A stretch of DNA of 64,000 nt, from assembly GCA_013150955.1 (NCBI GenBank), contig JAADJD010000020.1, positions 1 through 64,000 on the forward strand. The letters are read 5' to 3'. The notes beneath the pieces were generated by a model. That model was given only the letters and a program-made list of their open reading frames with translations. It was not told where the DNA came from and ran no database searches. The stretch's first letter is position 1. Each line of letters opens with the position of its first letter. This DNA is from Calditrichota bacterium. Lineage in GTDB: Bacteria; Calditrichota; Calditrichia; RBG-13-44-9; J042. The translations under genes and the position numbers were made by a program. Shown here one piece after another: positions 9,066 through 17,624 of this stretch.

Positions 9066-9116
9066 AAGTGCTGCTGCCGGCATCGGATCTTCATAAAGGT
9101 TAAAGGAGGGACCTTT

Positions 9117-9749
9117 ATGAAGAATTATTACGCGATACTGGGTGTGAGTCGGGATGCGACCCTGGATGAGATTAAGAAAGCCTATCGGGAGTTGGTCCGG
9201 AAATATCATCCGGATGTGGGCGAAACCTCGGATGTGGAGCGGTTTCTGGAAGTGCAGGAGGCGTTTGAAGTTTTAAGTAGCCGCGAAAAGCGGCAAGTGT
9301 ACGATGAAAAGATACGGCAGCAGGAACGACGTCGAATGTCCCATCTGGAAGGAACGCTGGAACGTTTATTTTCGGATCTGGAAATGTTCTTACGCGAATT
9401 TGAGGCGTTACGCAGGGAACGGGAATACGCAGAACGCCGGGTATCCAAATATTACCTGCCAGAAGATCTTGCCGTAGAAATCATCCTGACGCCGGAAGAG
9501 GCCAAGAGCGGTGGAAATCTGACGCTGGATGTTCCTATTTACACTGAATGCCCTTCGTGTGAAGGCAGCGGTGTGAGTTTTCCATTTCGGTGTTTCCATT
9601 GTGGCGGTAGCGGTCGGGTTGAGCAGAAAAAGGCAATTAGCATCAAGGTTCCCGAATTGTATGGGGGACGCCAGAAGTTTAAACTGGATTTGAGCCAATT
9701 TGGCATTGAAGGGGAATTGACCATCTTTTTCAAAATCACCTATTATTAA
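9117..9749 (+). CDS. Reduced DnaJ-like protein with one zinc centre
   Basis: This 210-aa protein has a complete N-terminal J-domain (residues 3-65, HPD at 31-33), so it should stimulate DnaK. The Gly/Phe region is replaced by a charged helical segment (about 66-112). Only two CxxCxGxG motifs follow (C145/C148 and C159/C162), enough for one zinc site instead of the two of DnaJ, and the C-terminal domain is cut to about 45 residues. It is too short for DnaJ or CbpA. It sits right after grpE where dnaJ is expected. There is no frameshift, so the reduced form looks genuine. Confidence 0.85.
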   Translation: MKNYYAILGVSRDATLDEIKKAYRELVRKYHPDVGETSDVERFLEVQEAFEVLSSREKRQVYDEKIRQQERRRMSHLEGTLERLFSDLEMFLREFEALRREREYAERRVSKYYLPEDLAVEIILTPEEAKSGGNLTLDVPIYTECPSCEGSGVSFPFRCFHCGGSGRVEQKKAISIKVPELYGGRQKFKLDLSQFGIEGELTIFFKITYY

Positions 9750-9768
9750 ATGAAAGGGGGTGAGGAGG

Positions 9769-9972
9769 ATGGTCGAAGCCTGGATGGCCCATAAAACCAT
9801 TATCATTATCTTTGTCGCTTCCATTCTCCTCGGTGTGGTGATCGGGTTGTGGTGGGGACATCACACGGTACGTGCTCCTTTTCGAGAACGTCGGTTACAG
9901 AAACGAACCCTTTGGCAACGATTGCGCTGGACGTTTGATCATCGGATAAAGCCGGTTCTGGCCCACCGTTAA
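9769..9972 (+). CDS. Small single-pass membrane protein
   Basis: This 67-aa protein has one hydrophobic helix (about residues 9-29, TIIIIFVASILLGVVIGLWW) and a basic C-terminal half rich in Arg, Lys and His. It starts 19 bp after the J-protein with AAAGGGGG upstream, so it seems to be the last gene of the stress cluster. I do not recognise the family. Confidence 0.6.
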   Translation: MVEAWMAHKTIIIIFVASILLGVVIGLWWGHHTVRAPFRERRLQKRTLWQRLRWTFDHRIKPVLAHR

Positions 9973-9978
9973 TGAGTG

Positions 9979-10000
9979 CTGCCCCCGTTTGCGGGGGCAG
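9979..10000 (+). terminator. GC-rich hairpin ending the stress cluster
   Basis: Stem CTGCCCCCG/CGGGGGCAG (9 bp, perfect) with loop TTTG, just after the small membrane-protein gene. No T-run follows directly; TTTTTTT appears about 22 bp later. It is a likely transcript end, though not a textbook intrinsic terminator. Confidence 0.6.
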
Positions 10001-10064
10001 TCCACCATCTTTGCAAATTGATTTTTTTCATCATCGGGCTTTTCTCTTCAAATTGGACATTAAA

Positions 10065-10389
10065 CCCATAAACCGCGAATCACACGAATGAACACAAAAA
10101 ATATCAATAAAATCACGAATAAACCCAAATAGTGTATTTAACCGCGAATCACACGAATGAATTCGAAAAAAGTCAACAAAATCGCGAATATATCCGGGAA
10201 AACATTTTCATCCAGATAGAATCCAGTGCATTTTATTATTTTTATTGGTGTTCATTCGTGTCATTCGTAGGCTAATGCATAATCTGGGATAAACCTCGAA
10301 GCGAATTTTCATACAGATCTAAATCAATGGATTTTATTGTTTTTATTTGTGATAATTCGTGCAATTCGTGGTTTAAAGCATAATTTGGG
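10065..10389 (+). repeat. R1 element (outer copy) split by a younger R1
   Basis: The outer copy begins CCCATAAACCGCG and ends AATTTGGG. It is interrupted at ATAAA by the inner copy at 10124-10288. Without the insert and its target duplication the outer copy is 155 bp, with about 10 bp missing near the left end. A 39-bp right-end fragment follows (10390-10428). From 10440 to 10755 I see no gene, only a small inverted repeat ATTTGGC/GCCAAAT (10581-10600). Confidence 0.85.
10124..10288 (+). repeat. R1 element, inner copy, 165 bp
   Basis: Starts CCCAAATAGTG and ends CATAATCTGGG. It is flanked by the 5-bp direct repeat ATAAA (10119-10123 and 10289-10293). Removing the insert and one ATAAA restores the outer R1 sequence as seen at 49685-49848. 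Confidence 0.92.
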
Positions 10390-10755
10390 TTTAATTCGTG
10401 TCATTCGTAGGCGAATGCATGATCTGGGATAAAAGGAGAAAAAGGGATTCCAAATACGGATTAGAAAAAAGATAGATTTTGTTTTTGGAATTTTGGCGGG
10501 TTTTCACTACCTTCTAATGAATGAGGTGAATGGGAACATCCGGATTAAAAAAATAATTTGTGATGGGAATAACGGAATGCATTTGGCTGATTCGCCAAAT
10601 TTGGGAATCCATATTTTGATATATGGGGTGGGAACTGTATATTGAGGGAAACATCGGCGCCACGGGGGAGGCGAAGATTTATTCAAAAATTGAAAAAGCC
10701 CTTGAAAAATAATTTTAGTTAAATTAATATTTATTTATAGGTTAGATTTTATCTA

Positions 10756-10786
10756 TTGACTTTGTTTTCCGTGTTCTTTAAATTCC
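10756..10786 (+). promoter_or_regulatory. Putative promoter of csrA
   Basis: TTGACT at 10756-10761, 17 bp, then TAAATTCC at 10779-10786, 28 bp before the csrA start. Confidence 0.6.
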
Positions 10787-10814
10787 GTTAAACTAAAGTA
10801 ATGAGGTAGCTCCT

Positions 10815-11066
10815 ATGTTAGTATTAACAAGGAGGTTGGGAGAGTCTATAAACATCGGTGATAATATCAAAATTACCGTTGTGGATATTGACGGCAAGCA
10901 GGTCAAATTAGGAATAGAGGCACCCAGAGAAATTGCCATCTTCAGGGAAGAAGTGTATGAACGCATTAAGCAGGAGAATTTACGGGCGGCTCAAGCAACC
11001 TCCGAAGAATTAAAGAAAGCCGCAAAAATCTTTAAGACGGACGAGAAAAGCGACAAAGAAAAGTAG
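10815..11066 (+). CDS. csrA: Carbon storage regulator CsrA
   Basis: The 83-aa protein matches CsrA across the whole core: [41 protein letters not shown]. CsrA is an RNA-binding dimer that binds GGA motifs and represses or stabilises target mRNAs. A GAGG site lies 9 bp upstream. It has its own promoter. CsrA is not typical of Bacteroidota, which argues against placing the organism inside that phylum. No flagellar genes are adjacent. Confidence 0.95.
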   Translation: MLVLTRRLGESINIGDNIKITVVDIDGKQVKLGIEAPREIAIFREEVYERIKQENLRAAQATSEELKKAAKIFKTDEKSDKEK

Positions 11067-11080
11067 GACACCATCTCTTG

Positions 11081-11515
11081 ATGGTTCTGGCCCTCCGAAT
11101 TTTACACCACATGGGAAATAGTCTGTTTATCTCTTCCCTTGTGTATATCGTGTTCCTTTTACAATTTCAGGAAGAAACCTTTTTAACCATTCGACTGGTT
11201 TCCCTGTTGTTTTATATTTTTACCGTACCGGGATTAATCCTGGTCTTTATCACCGGCATTCTCTTGATTGTATATCAAAATTACGTACTTAAAGAAGAAA
11301 ACTGGTTGAAGCTTAAAGGGGTTTTTACTTTGCTTATCATGCTGGTCATTATTCTGGTTTTCTTCCCGGAAATGAAATCCGTGATACGTGCATCGGTGTC
11401 TCCAGAAATTGACGTCCACACCGGCTGGCTCACTGTACTTTGCCTCGGGTTCTTTTTTCTGGCCATAAGCAATATGGCCATTGCGTTCTCACACCGGCAG
11501 CAACAGCCTCATTAA
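11081..11515 (+). CDS. Four-helix inner-membrane protein (DUF2269/HemJ-like topology)
   Basis: This 144-aa protein has four hydrophobic segments at about residues 10-30, 40-66, 80-101 and 115-137. His residues near the first helix (ILHHMGN) and the spacing recall DUF2269 or HemJ-type proteins, but the match is by eye and weak, so no enzyme function is claimed. It starts 14 bp after csrA and is probably co-transcribed with it. The ATG at 11081 directly follows an in-frame TTG. Confidence 0.6.
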   Translation: MVLALRILHHMGNSLFISSLVYIVFLLQFQEETFLTIRLVSLLFYIFTVPGLILVFITGILLIVYQNYVLKEENWLKLKGVFTLLIMLVIILVFFPEMKSVIRASVSPEIDVHTGWLTVLCLGFFFLAISNMAIAFSHRQQQPH

Positions 11516-11586
11516 TTTTTTTAAACCTATCTACAACAAAAGAGGTGGGGAGGTATTCGGGAACTAATCGGCCCCACATGTTTTAA

Positions 11587-11751
11587 TTCAAATAATGCAT
11601 GAAACTGCGAATCACGCGGATGAACCCAAAAATATCAATTAAATCGCGAATAAACCTCAAAAAAATTTTCATCCAAAAACATAATCCAATGGATTTGATT
11701 ATTTTTGTTCTGGTGAATTCGTGTAATTCATAGGTGAGTGCGTCATCCGGG
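11587..11751 (+). repeat. R1 element, 165 bp
   Basis: Forward copy with its first two bases mutated (TTC for CCC) and an end of CATCCGGG. The flanks TTTAA (11582-11586) and TTGAA (11752-11756) differ at one base, consistent with an old 5-bp duplication. Confidence 0.85.
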
Positions 11752-11825
11752 TTGAATTCGGATCTTCCGAAATCAGTAAGCATAAGAAATTTTAGAATTT
11801 AGTAAAGTGGAATTTTACAATTTTC

Positions 11826-11856
11826 TTGACAACTTTTTTGCCCATCTTTAAATTTG
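11826..11856 (+). promoter_or_regulatory. Promoter of tRNA-Gln (UUG)
   Basis: TTGACA at 11826-11831, 17 bp, then TAAATTTG at 11849-11856, the best match to the shared promoter form in the window. The tRNA begins 30 bp downstream. Confidence 0.75.
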
Positions 11857-11885
11857 GTGTCTGAATTTTGCGAATTTTATTTGTT

Positions 11886-11960
11886 TGGGGTGTAGCCAAG
11901 CGGTAAGGCACCGGGTTTTGGTCCCGGCATTCGGAGGTTCGAATCCTCCCACCCCAGCCA
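11886..11960 (+). tRNA. tRNA-Gln (TTG) with encoded CCA
   Basis: The acceptor arms are TGGGGTG (11886-11892) and CACCCCA (11950-11956), with discriminator G and an encoded CCA at 11958-11960. The anticodon stem CCGGG/CCCGG encloses TTTTGGT, giving anticodon TTG. The T-arm is GGAGGTTCGAATCCTCC. Confidence 0.95.
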
Positions 11961-11973
11961 GGGGTAAATCTTT

Positions 11974-11997
11974 GCAAGCATCGCGCTTGCTTTTTTT
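11974..11997 (+). terminator. Intrinsic terminator after tRNA-Gln
   Basis: Stem GCAAGC/GCTTGC with loop ATCGC, then seven T (11991-11997). It lies 14 bp after the tRNA and 25 bp before rplY. Confidence 0.8.
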
Positions 11998-12022
11998 AAT
12001 ATAAGTTAAACAAGGAGAGGTT

Positions 12023-12667
12023 ATGACGGTTGTAATAGAAGCCCGCAAGAGAGATCTGGTTGGAAAAAAGTCCTCCAAAAAATTACGTCAAAAGGGATTG
12101 GTGCCGGGTGTGTTTTACGAAAAGGGGAAACCCGCCGTCCACCTGGTCTTCGATAAAAAGGCATTGCAATATTTCATGTCCCATGCCCATGGTCTGGTGG
12201 ATATTAAAATCGAAGGTAAAAAAGAACCCCTCAAATGTGTGTTAAAAGATGTTCAATATCACCCCGTCACCGATGAGGTGATCCACGTGGATTTCCAGGG
12301 CGTTACCATGGGCGAAAAGATTTCCGTAACCGTACCGCTGGTGTTACGGGGAACCCCCCAGGGTGTGAAGGAAGGGGGCTTGCTGGAGCACATGATTCGT
12401 GAGCTGGAAATTGAATGTCTGCCCAAGCATTTGCCCGAGCAGCTGGAAATCGATGTGAGCAATCTGAAAATTGGGGATGCCCTGCACGTTAAAGATCTTT
12501 CCTTCGAGAATATCCGGATTTTGGACGATCCCAATGAAGTCATTCTGGTGATTGAGGCGCCGCGTGTCGAAGAAGTGGTCGAAGAAGCGGCTGCCACCTT
12601 TGAAGAGGAAACGCCTGAACCCGAAGTCATTACCAGCAAGAAGGAAGAGAAAGAAGAGGGTGAATAG
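12023..12667 (+). CDS. rplY: 50S ribosomal protein L25 (CTC family, long form)
   Basis: The 214-aa protein has the N-terminal L25 5S-rRNA-binding domain (KRDLVGKKSSKKLRQKGLVP at 10-29, HVDFQGVTMGEK near 87) and the C-terminal TL5/CTC domain (VPLVLRGTPQGVKEGGLLEH, LEIDVSNLKIGDALHV). It ends in a Glu-rich tail. It binds 5S rRNA in the large subunit. It is followed by pth, a common pairing in bacteria. AAGGAGAGG precedes the ATG. Confidence 0.95.
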   Translation: MTVVIEARKRDLVGKKSSKKLRQKGLVPGVFYEKGKPAVHLVFDKKALQYFMSHAHGLVDIKIEGKKEPLKCVLKDVQYHPVTDEVIHVDFQGVTMGEKISVTVPLVLRGTPQGVKEGGLLEHMIRELEIECLPKHLPEQLEIDVSNLKIGDALHVKDLSFENIRILDDPNEVILVIEAPRVEEVVEEAAATFEEETPEPEVITSKKEEKEEGE

Positions 12668-12715
12668 AACCGTTTTAGCAGGGATTCGATTGGCTCAAAT
12701 TGAACAGGATCGCGC

Positions 12716-13291
12716 GTGTTTTTAATCGTTGGCCTTGGAAATCCCGGCCCCCAATACGAAAATACCCGGCACAACGTGGGGTTCATGGTAATCGATCATT
12801 TATCCCATAAATTTCGGATTGCTTTTGAGCAAGGGGAGGGATTGTTTTTGCAGGCCTCTACCGATTGGCGGAAACATCGGGTTGTTTTTGTGAAACCTTT
12901 AACGTACATGAATCGCAGTGGCATTGCCGTAAAACAGGCAGTTGATTATTACCAGATCCGGGATTATTCCCGATTGTTAATTATTCTGGACGATTTACAA
13001 TTACCTTTTGGAACGTTGCGAATGCGTCCCCGGGGAAGTGACGGGGGGCAGAAAGGTCTACGCTCCATAATCCAGTTTCTGCAGACGGAAGAAATTCCTC
13101 GTTTGCGAATTGGTATTGGAGATCACTACACCGATGCCAGTGACTATGTATTATCCCTATTTACTCAAGAAGAACAACACCATCTGCCGTTTATTTTGGA
13201 TCAGGCCGCGGAGGCCGTCCAGGTATTTATTTCAGATGGTATCGAAAAAGCAATGAATCGGTTTAATCGAAATGTGCTGATAGATAATTAA
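12716..13291 (+). CDS. pth: Peptidyl-tRNA hydrolase
   Basis: The 191-aa protein shows [20 protein letters not shown] at the N-terminus with catalytic His (TRHNVG), [10 protein letters not shown], and [20 protein letters not shown]. It frees tRNA from peptidyl-tRNAs released by stalled ribosomes. The start is GTG at 12716. It follows rplY by 48 bp. Confidence 0.96.
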   Translation: MFLIVGLGNPGPQYENTRHNVGFMVIDHLSHKFRIAFEQGEGLFLQASTDWRKHRVVFVKPLTYMNRSGIAVKQAVDYYQIRDYSRLLIILDDLQLPFGTLRMRPRGSDGGQKGLRSIIQFLQTEEIPRLRIGIGDHYTDASDYVLSLFTQEEQHHLPFILDQAAEAVQVFISDGIEKAMNRFNRNVLIDN

Positions 13292-13308
13292 TCATAGGAG
13301 GGTTGGCG

Positions 13309-15354
13309 TTGTCATTACAAATCGTGTGGTTTACCCTGGGAGCTGGGATTGTTGCCCTGTTATTTGCATTCTGGAAAACCAGCTGGATTTACAAACAGGA
13401 TGCTGGTGACCAAACCATGCAACAGATTAGCTCCTACATTCGCGAAGGAGCCATGGCGTTTCTGCGACGGGAATATTCCGTCCTTTCCGTTTTCGTCCTG
13501 GTGGTCGCATTATTGTTGTTTATCAGTAATAAAGGCGTGCTGAGGCTGGTTGCATTGTCATTTATTGTGGGCGCATTTTGTTCAGGACTTGCGGGATTTA
13601 TCGGGATGCGTGTTGCCACCGCAGCGAATGTACGAACGGCCAGCGCCGCACGGTCCAGCCTGGTCAAGGCGCTTCAGGTGGCCTTTTCCGGTGGATCCGT
13701 CATGGGAATGGGTGTCGTGGGTCTGGGGGTTATTGGTTTAAGCAGCCTGTTTCTGGTTTACACGCGCGTGCTGGGAGTAGCGGAAACGGATCTGCATTTG
13801 TTAAACGATGTGATTCTGCCCATTATTAGTGGTTTTAGTCTGGGTGCCAGTTCCATTGCTCTGTTTGCTCGCGTGGGCGGAGGCATTTACACCAAAGCGG
13901 CGGATGTGGGAGCAGACCTGGTCGGAAAAGTCGAAGCCGGCATACCTGAAGATGATCCCCGGAATCCGGCCGTGATCGCTGACAATGTGGGTGACAATGT
14001 GGGCGATGTGGCGGGAATGGGAGCAGATCTGTTCGAATCCTACGTGGGTTCCATTGTGGGGTCCATGGTTATTGGCGGCTTGATTGGAATGAATGCGGTG
14101 TTGCTTCCCCTGGTTCTGGCGGGAATGGGCATTCTGGTATCGGTCATCGGCACCTTTTTCGTCCGTACCCAGGAAGGGGGAAATCCGCAAAAGGCATTGA
14201 ATCAGGGTACGTTTGGTGCAGGCATTTTAATGGCCGTTCTGGCTTATTTCCTGATTTATCAGTTTATTCCAGAATCGTTTGTGCTGGGAGGAACGGAATA
14301 TACCCCGCTGGGTGTATTTCTGGCGTTAATCGCAGGCCTGGTGGCCGGGATTTTTATTGGATTGGTGACGGAATATTTTACATCGGATTCTTATAAACCG
14401 GCACAGGGAATTGCCCGTGACTCACAGACGGGCGCTGCAACCAATATTATTGCCGGTCTGGGTGTGGGCATGTTATCTACCAGTATACCGGTATTGTTGA
14501 TTGCCTTTGCCATTATGATCGCTTATTTCGAGGCCGGGTTGTATGGAGTGGCCATTTCTGCACTGGGAATGCTGGCAACGACGGGTATTCAGCTGGCGGT
14601 GGATGCATACGGTCCTATTGCCGATAATGCCGGTGGAATCACCGAAATGTCCCACCTGGGCAAGGAAGTCCGCGCCCGAACCGACAAACTGGACGCCGTG
14701 GGGAATACCACTGCGGCTATTGGAAAAGGATTTGCCATTGGTTCCGCCGCATTAACAGCCCTGGCCCTTTTTGCGGCTTTTCGCAAAACCGCCGGGGTAA
14801 CCACAATCGACATTACCAATCCCAAGGTCATGGCAGGATTGTTCATCGGTGGGATGTTGCCGTTTCTGTTCAGTTCGATTGCTATTCGGGCCGTGGGACG
14901 GGCGGCATTCAATATGATTGAAGAGGTGCGCCGGCAGTTTAAAGAAATCCCTGGCCTGATGGAGGGCAAGGCAAAGGCCGATTACGCCCGCTGCGTGGAC
15001 ATCAGCACGGCTGCCGCCATTAAAGAAATGATTTTGCCCGGCACTCTGGCGGTGGTTGTTCCGGTCGCCTTCGGCTTTTACGATAAAAACATGCTGGGTG
15101 GTCTGCTGGCCGGGTTGACCGTATCCGGTGTATTGCTGGCCATTTTTATGGCCAATGCAGGCGGTGCCTGGGATAATGCCAAAAAATATATTGAAGGCGG
15201 ACATTACGGTGGTAAAGGCTCCGATGCCCACAAAGCTGCCGTGGTGGGCGATACGGTCGGGGATCCGTTTAAAGATACCGCCGGCCCATCTTTGAATATT
15301 CTCATTAAGTTAATGAGTGTGGTGGCGCTGGTGATTGCGCCGCTGATTAAATAA
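13309..15354 (+). CDS. hppA: Membrane-bound ion-translocating pyrophosphatase (K+-dependent type)
   Basis: This 681-aa protein has about 15-16 membrane helices and the pyrophosphate-binding block [18 protein letters not shown], with [19 protein letters not shown] and [13 protein letters not shown]. It hydrolyses PPi to pump H+ or Na+. The motif [10 protein letters not shown] has Ala where K+-independent enzymes have Lys, which marks the K+-dependent subfamily; the pumped ion cannot be read safely. TAGGAGGG (13295-13302) fits TTG 13309 better than the in-frame TTG 13303. Confidence 0.95.
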   Translation: MSLQIVWFTLGAGIVALLFAFWKTSWIYKQDAGDQTMQQISSYIREGAMAFLRREYSVLSVFVLVVALLLFISNKGVLRLVALSFIVGAFCSGLAGFIGMRVATAANVRTASAARSSLVKALQVAFSGGSVMGMGVVGLGVIGLSSLFLVYTRVLGVAETDLHLLNDVILPIISGFSLGASSIALFARVGGGIYTKAADVGADLVGKVEAGIPEDDPRNPAVIADNVGDNVGDVAGMGADLFESYVGSIVGSMVIGGLIGMNAVLLPLVLAGMGILVSVIGTFFVRTQEGGNPQKALNQGTFGAGILMAVLAYFLIYQFIPESFVLGGTEYTPLGVFLALIAGLVAGIFIGLVTEYFTSDSYKPAQGIARDSQTGAATNIIAGLGVGMLSTSIPVLLIAFAIMIAYFEAGLYGVAISALGMLATTGIQLAVDAYGPIADNAGGITEMSHLGKEVRARTDKLDAVGNTTAAIGKGFAIGSAALTALALFAAFRKTAGVTTIDITNPKVMAGLFIGGMLPFLFSSIAIRAVGRAAFNMIEEVRRQFKEIPGLMEGKAKADYARCVDISTAAAIKEMILPGTLAVVVPVAFGFYDKNMLGGLLAGLTVSGVLLAIFMANAGGAWDNAKKYIEGGHYGGKGSDAHKAAVVGDTVGDPFKDTAGPSLNILIKLMSVVALVIAPLIK

Positions 15355-15370
15355 AAAATGGTTGTTTGCC

Positions 15371-15403
15371 GCGGGCAAAATCGCTATATTTTGCCCGCTT
15401 TTT
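15371..15403 (+). terminator. Intrinsic terminator after hppA
   Basis: Perfect 11-bp stem GCGGGCAAAAT/ATTTTGCCCGC with loop CGCTAT, followed by five T. Confidence 0.9.
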
Positions 15404-15468
15404 AAATAAACCATGAACCATCCTGTCCTGCCCGTCGAGGGTAGGGCCAAAAGACCAGAGGAGGAGTT

Positions 15469-16074
15469 ATGGAAAAACTGTATTGTACCATCTTTGTGGT
15501 GGACATTTCCCAGAATCCTGAGGAAGTGGAAACCGTTTCCAGCCGTATTCAGCAGCTCATCGAAGACCACGGTGGCATCATCAAAAAAATCAATCGCTGG
15601 GGAAAACGGCGTTTGGCCTATCCCATTCAGAAAAAGACCCACGGTTATTACGTGGAAATCGAATTTACGGCCAACAGTCGCCTGAATATTCCCTACACGC
15701 TGGAGCAGGAATACCGCATGAATGATCGAGTCTTGCGGTATTTGACGTATGTGGTGGACAAGAAGGAATTGATCCAGCGGGCCAAGAAGGCTGGAGAAAA
15801 AGCCAAAGTGGAAGCGAAGGCTGCGGAGGCGAAGGCGGCGGCGGAAGCCGAAGCCAAGGCCAAAGCGACTGAGGAAGAAAAGAAGGCAGAAACCGCTCCT
15901 GCGGAAGCACCGGCAACAGCATCCACAGAGGAGACGGCCGGGAAGTCGCAGGCCGATAATGGCCAGAAGGCCACAGAGGAGGCTGCTCCGGTAGCCGAAA
16001 CTAAAGAAGCTTCGGCGGAGGTTGCCGAAGAGAAACCGTCCACGGATGTAAAAGAAGAGAAAGAAGAAAAGTAA
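15469..16074 (+). CDS. rpsF: 30S ribosomal protein S6 with long charged C-terminal tail
   Basis: Residues 1-97 are a normal S6 ([52 protein letters not shown]). S6 pairs with S18 on the 30S platform. Residues 98-201 are an Ala/Glu/Lys-rich tail of low complexity, making the protein about twice the usual 95-135 aa. The frame is open to the stop 19 bp before rpsR, so the tail is not an artefact of a missed stop. AGGAGGAG precedes the ATG. Confidence 0.95.
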   Translation: MEKLYCTIFVVDISQNPEEVETVSSRIQQLIEDHGGIIKKINRWGKRRLAYPIQKKTHGYYVEIEFTANSRLNIPYTLEQEYRMNDRVLRYLTYVVDKKELIQRAKKAGEKAKVEAKAAEAKAAAEAEAKAKATEEEKKAETAPAEAPATASTEETAGKSQADNGQKATEEAAPVAETKEASAEVAEEKPSTDVKEEKEEK

Positions 16075-16093
16075 AATGAGAGGATTATACAAC

Positions 16094-16321
16094 ATGTTGC
16101 GCGGAAAGAAAAAACGCATTTGCCGTTTTTGCGAAAATGGCGATGTCTTTATTGATTTTCGTGATGAAAAGCGGCTGGTTCGTTTCCTTACCGAACAGGG
16201 AAAAATCGTTCCACGACGGACGTCCGGGAATTGTGCTCAGCATCAGCGACAACTGGCACGGGCCATTAAACGGGCTCGCCACCTGGCGCTGATTCCCTTT
16301 GTCTCGGATATACCACGATAG
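16094..16321 (+). CDS. rpsR: 30S ribosomal protein S18
   Basis: The 75-aa protein has a CRFC pair near the N-terminus that may bind zinc, then [20 protein letters not shown] and [18 protein letters not shown], the S18 core. The ATG at 16094 fits the site GAGAGGA (16078-16084) and the usual length; an in-frame ATG at 16076 would put that site inside the gene. It lies between rpsF and rplI, with no ssb gene between rpsF and rpsR. Confidence 0.95.
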   Translation: MLRGKKKRICRFCENGDVFIDFRDEKRLVRFLTEQGKIVPRRTSGNCAQHQRQLARAIKRARHLALIPFVSDIPR

Positions 16322-16357
16322 TTTTCGGGAAAATTGAAAAGTACAGCGAGGGGAATT

Positions 16358-16801
16358 ATGAAAATTATTTTGCGTGAAGATTTCGAACGTCTGGGTAAGG
16401 CTGGCGATATAGTGGATGTGAAACCGGGGTATGCCCGCAACTACCTGATTCCCAAACAGATTGCCTATCCCGCAACGCCAAGTTATTTGAAGATTCTGGA
16501 AGAAGAACGCAAGCAGAAACAACAGCGCCTGTTAAAGGAAAAGAAACAGGCAGAGGCAATGGCCAAAAAGCTGGAAGATGTGTCGGTCACCATCTCGGTT
16601 TCTGTGGGTGAAGAAGACAAAATGTTTGGCTCGGTAACCAGCCAGAACATCGCCGATGCCTTAAAAGAACAGGGAATTGAAATCGATCGGCGGAAAATTG
16701 AACTGGAAGAACCGATTAAGGAGCTGGGCATTTACTCCGTTCCCATTCGACTACATCCGGAAGTGGAGGCGAAGATTAAGGTCTGGGTAGTGAAGGAATA
16801 A
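16358..16801 (+). CDS. rplI: 50S ribosomal protein L9
   Basis: The 147-aa protein begins MKIILREDFERLGKAGDIVD with VKPGYARNYLIPK, the N-terminal rRNA-binding domain. A long connecting helix and the C-terminal domain (MFGSVTSQNIADALKEQGIE) follow. GCGAGGGGAA precedes ATG 16358; the in-frame upstream start at 16334 is rejected. It ends the rpsF-rpsR-rplI operon, closed by the terminator at 16831. Confidence 0.96.
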   Translation: MKIILREDFERLGKAGDIVDVKPGYARNYLIPKQIAYPATPSYLKILEEERKQKQQRLLKEKKQAEAMAKKLEDVSVTISVSVGEEDKMFGSVTSQNIADALKEQGIEIDRRKIELEEPIKELGIYSVPIRLHPEVEAKIKVWVVKE

Positions 16802-16830
16802 TTTTCCGCCTGATTGATTGTTTAACGACG

Positions 16831-16862
16831 AGCGCCTGTTTTTAACAGCAGGCGCTTTTTTT
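16831..16862 (+). terminator. Intrinsic terminator of the rpsF-rpsR-rplI operon
   Basis: Stem AGCGCCTG/CAGGCGCT (8 bp) with a 10-base loop, running into seven T. Confidence 0.88.
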
Positions 16863-16902
16863 ATTTTCCCTGGCCCGGGATGGGGTGCCGGGAAAGGCTG
16901 AA

Positions 16903-17530
16903 TGAAAGGGAATTTTGGATTTCGGATTTCGGATTGCGGATGTCGGATTTCGAATTTGGGATTTGGGGGGAAATTTACGGGGTAGAGGGCTGGGTGTGTG
17001 TTCCGGGAAGCGGGGCGATTGGTGGCATCAATTTGCCCGAAGGGCAAATAGAGGGTAGCCCCATGCATCGCGTGGGGGACACAAAGCACAACCCTCATTA
17101 CCCCTGTTGCCTGAATGGCAACGATTACCAGGAGCCCTGATTTGGGAATGGGGTTTCGGATTTCGGATTGCGGATTTGGGGGGGATTTTCCGGGTGGGTG
17201 GATTGGTTTAGGTTAAGGGTGGAATGAACTGGTGGGTTTTCTGGTGAAAGAATTTTGCCCGAAGGGCAAATAGAGGGTAGCCCCACGCATCGCGTGGGGG
17301 CACAAAGCGCAACTCTCATTACCCCTGTTGCCTGAAGGGCAACGATTACCAGGAGCCCTGATTTGGGAATGGGATTTTGGATTTCGGATGTCGAATTGCG
17401 GATTGCGGATTTGGGGGGATTTTCCGGGTGGGTGGATTGGTTTAGGTTAAGGGTGGAATGAACTGGTGGGTTTTCTGGTGAAAGAATTTTGCCCGAAAGG
17501 CAAATAGAGGGTAGTCCCACGCAGCGGGTG
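16903..17530 (+). repeat. R2 composite repeat array, three units
   Basis: Each unit has a degenerate tract of GGATTTCGGATT-like words followed by three hairpins in fixed order: A (TTTGCCCGAAGGGCAAA), B (CCCCACGCATCGCGTGGGG) and C (GTTGCCTGAAGGGCAAC). Hairpin A starts near 17031, 17253 and 17487. Units 1 and 2 carry A, B and C; unit 3 breaks down after a damaged B. The spacing is 222 and 234 bp and the spacer between hairpin sets is nearly identical, so the array arose by tandem duplication. There is no credible ORF. It fills the gap between rplI and priA. Confidence 0.85.
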
Positions 17531-17624
17531 GTAATGGGGAAACTTTTCATTTCCAATTGAATAGATTTTCCGTAACTTCTCTCGTAATTTATAATTGGTG
17601 GCTTTAGGGAGCACGGATCTTTCC

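Noticed and set aside
11583..11783. Open frames with HEFHEF/NTNKT-like peptides inside R1 copies
   Set aside because: They arise from the repeated CGAATTCGTG words, differ in frame between copies and lack start signals; the repeats are not coding.
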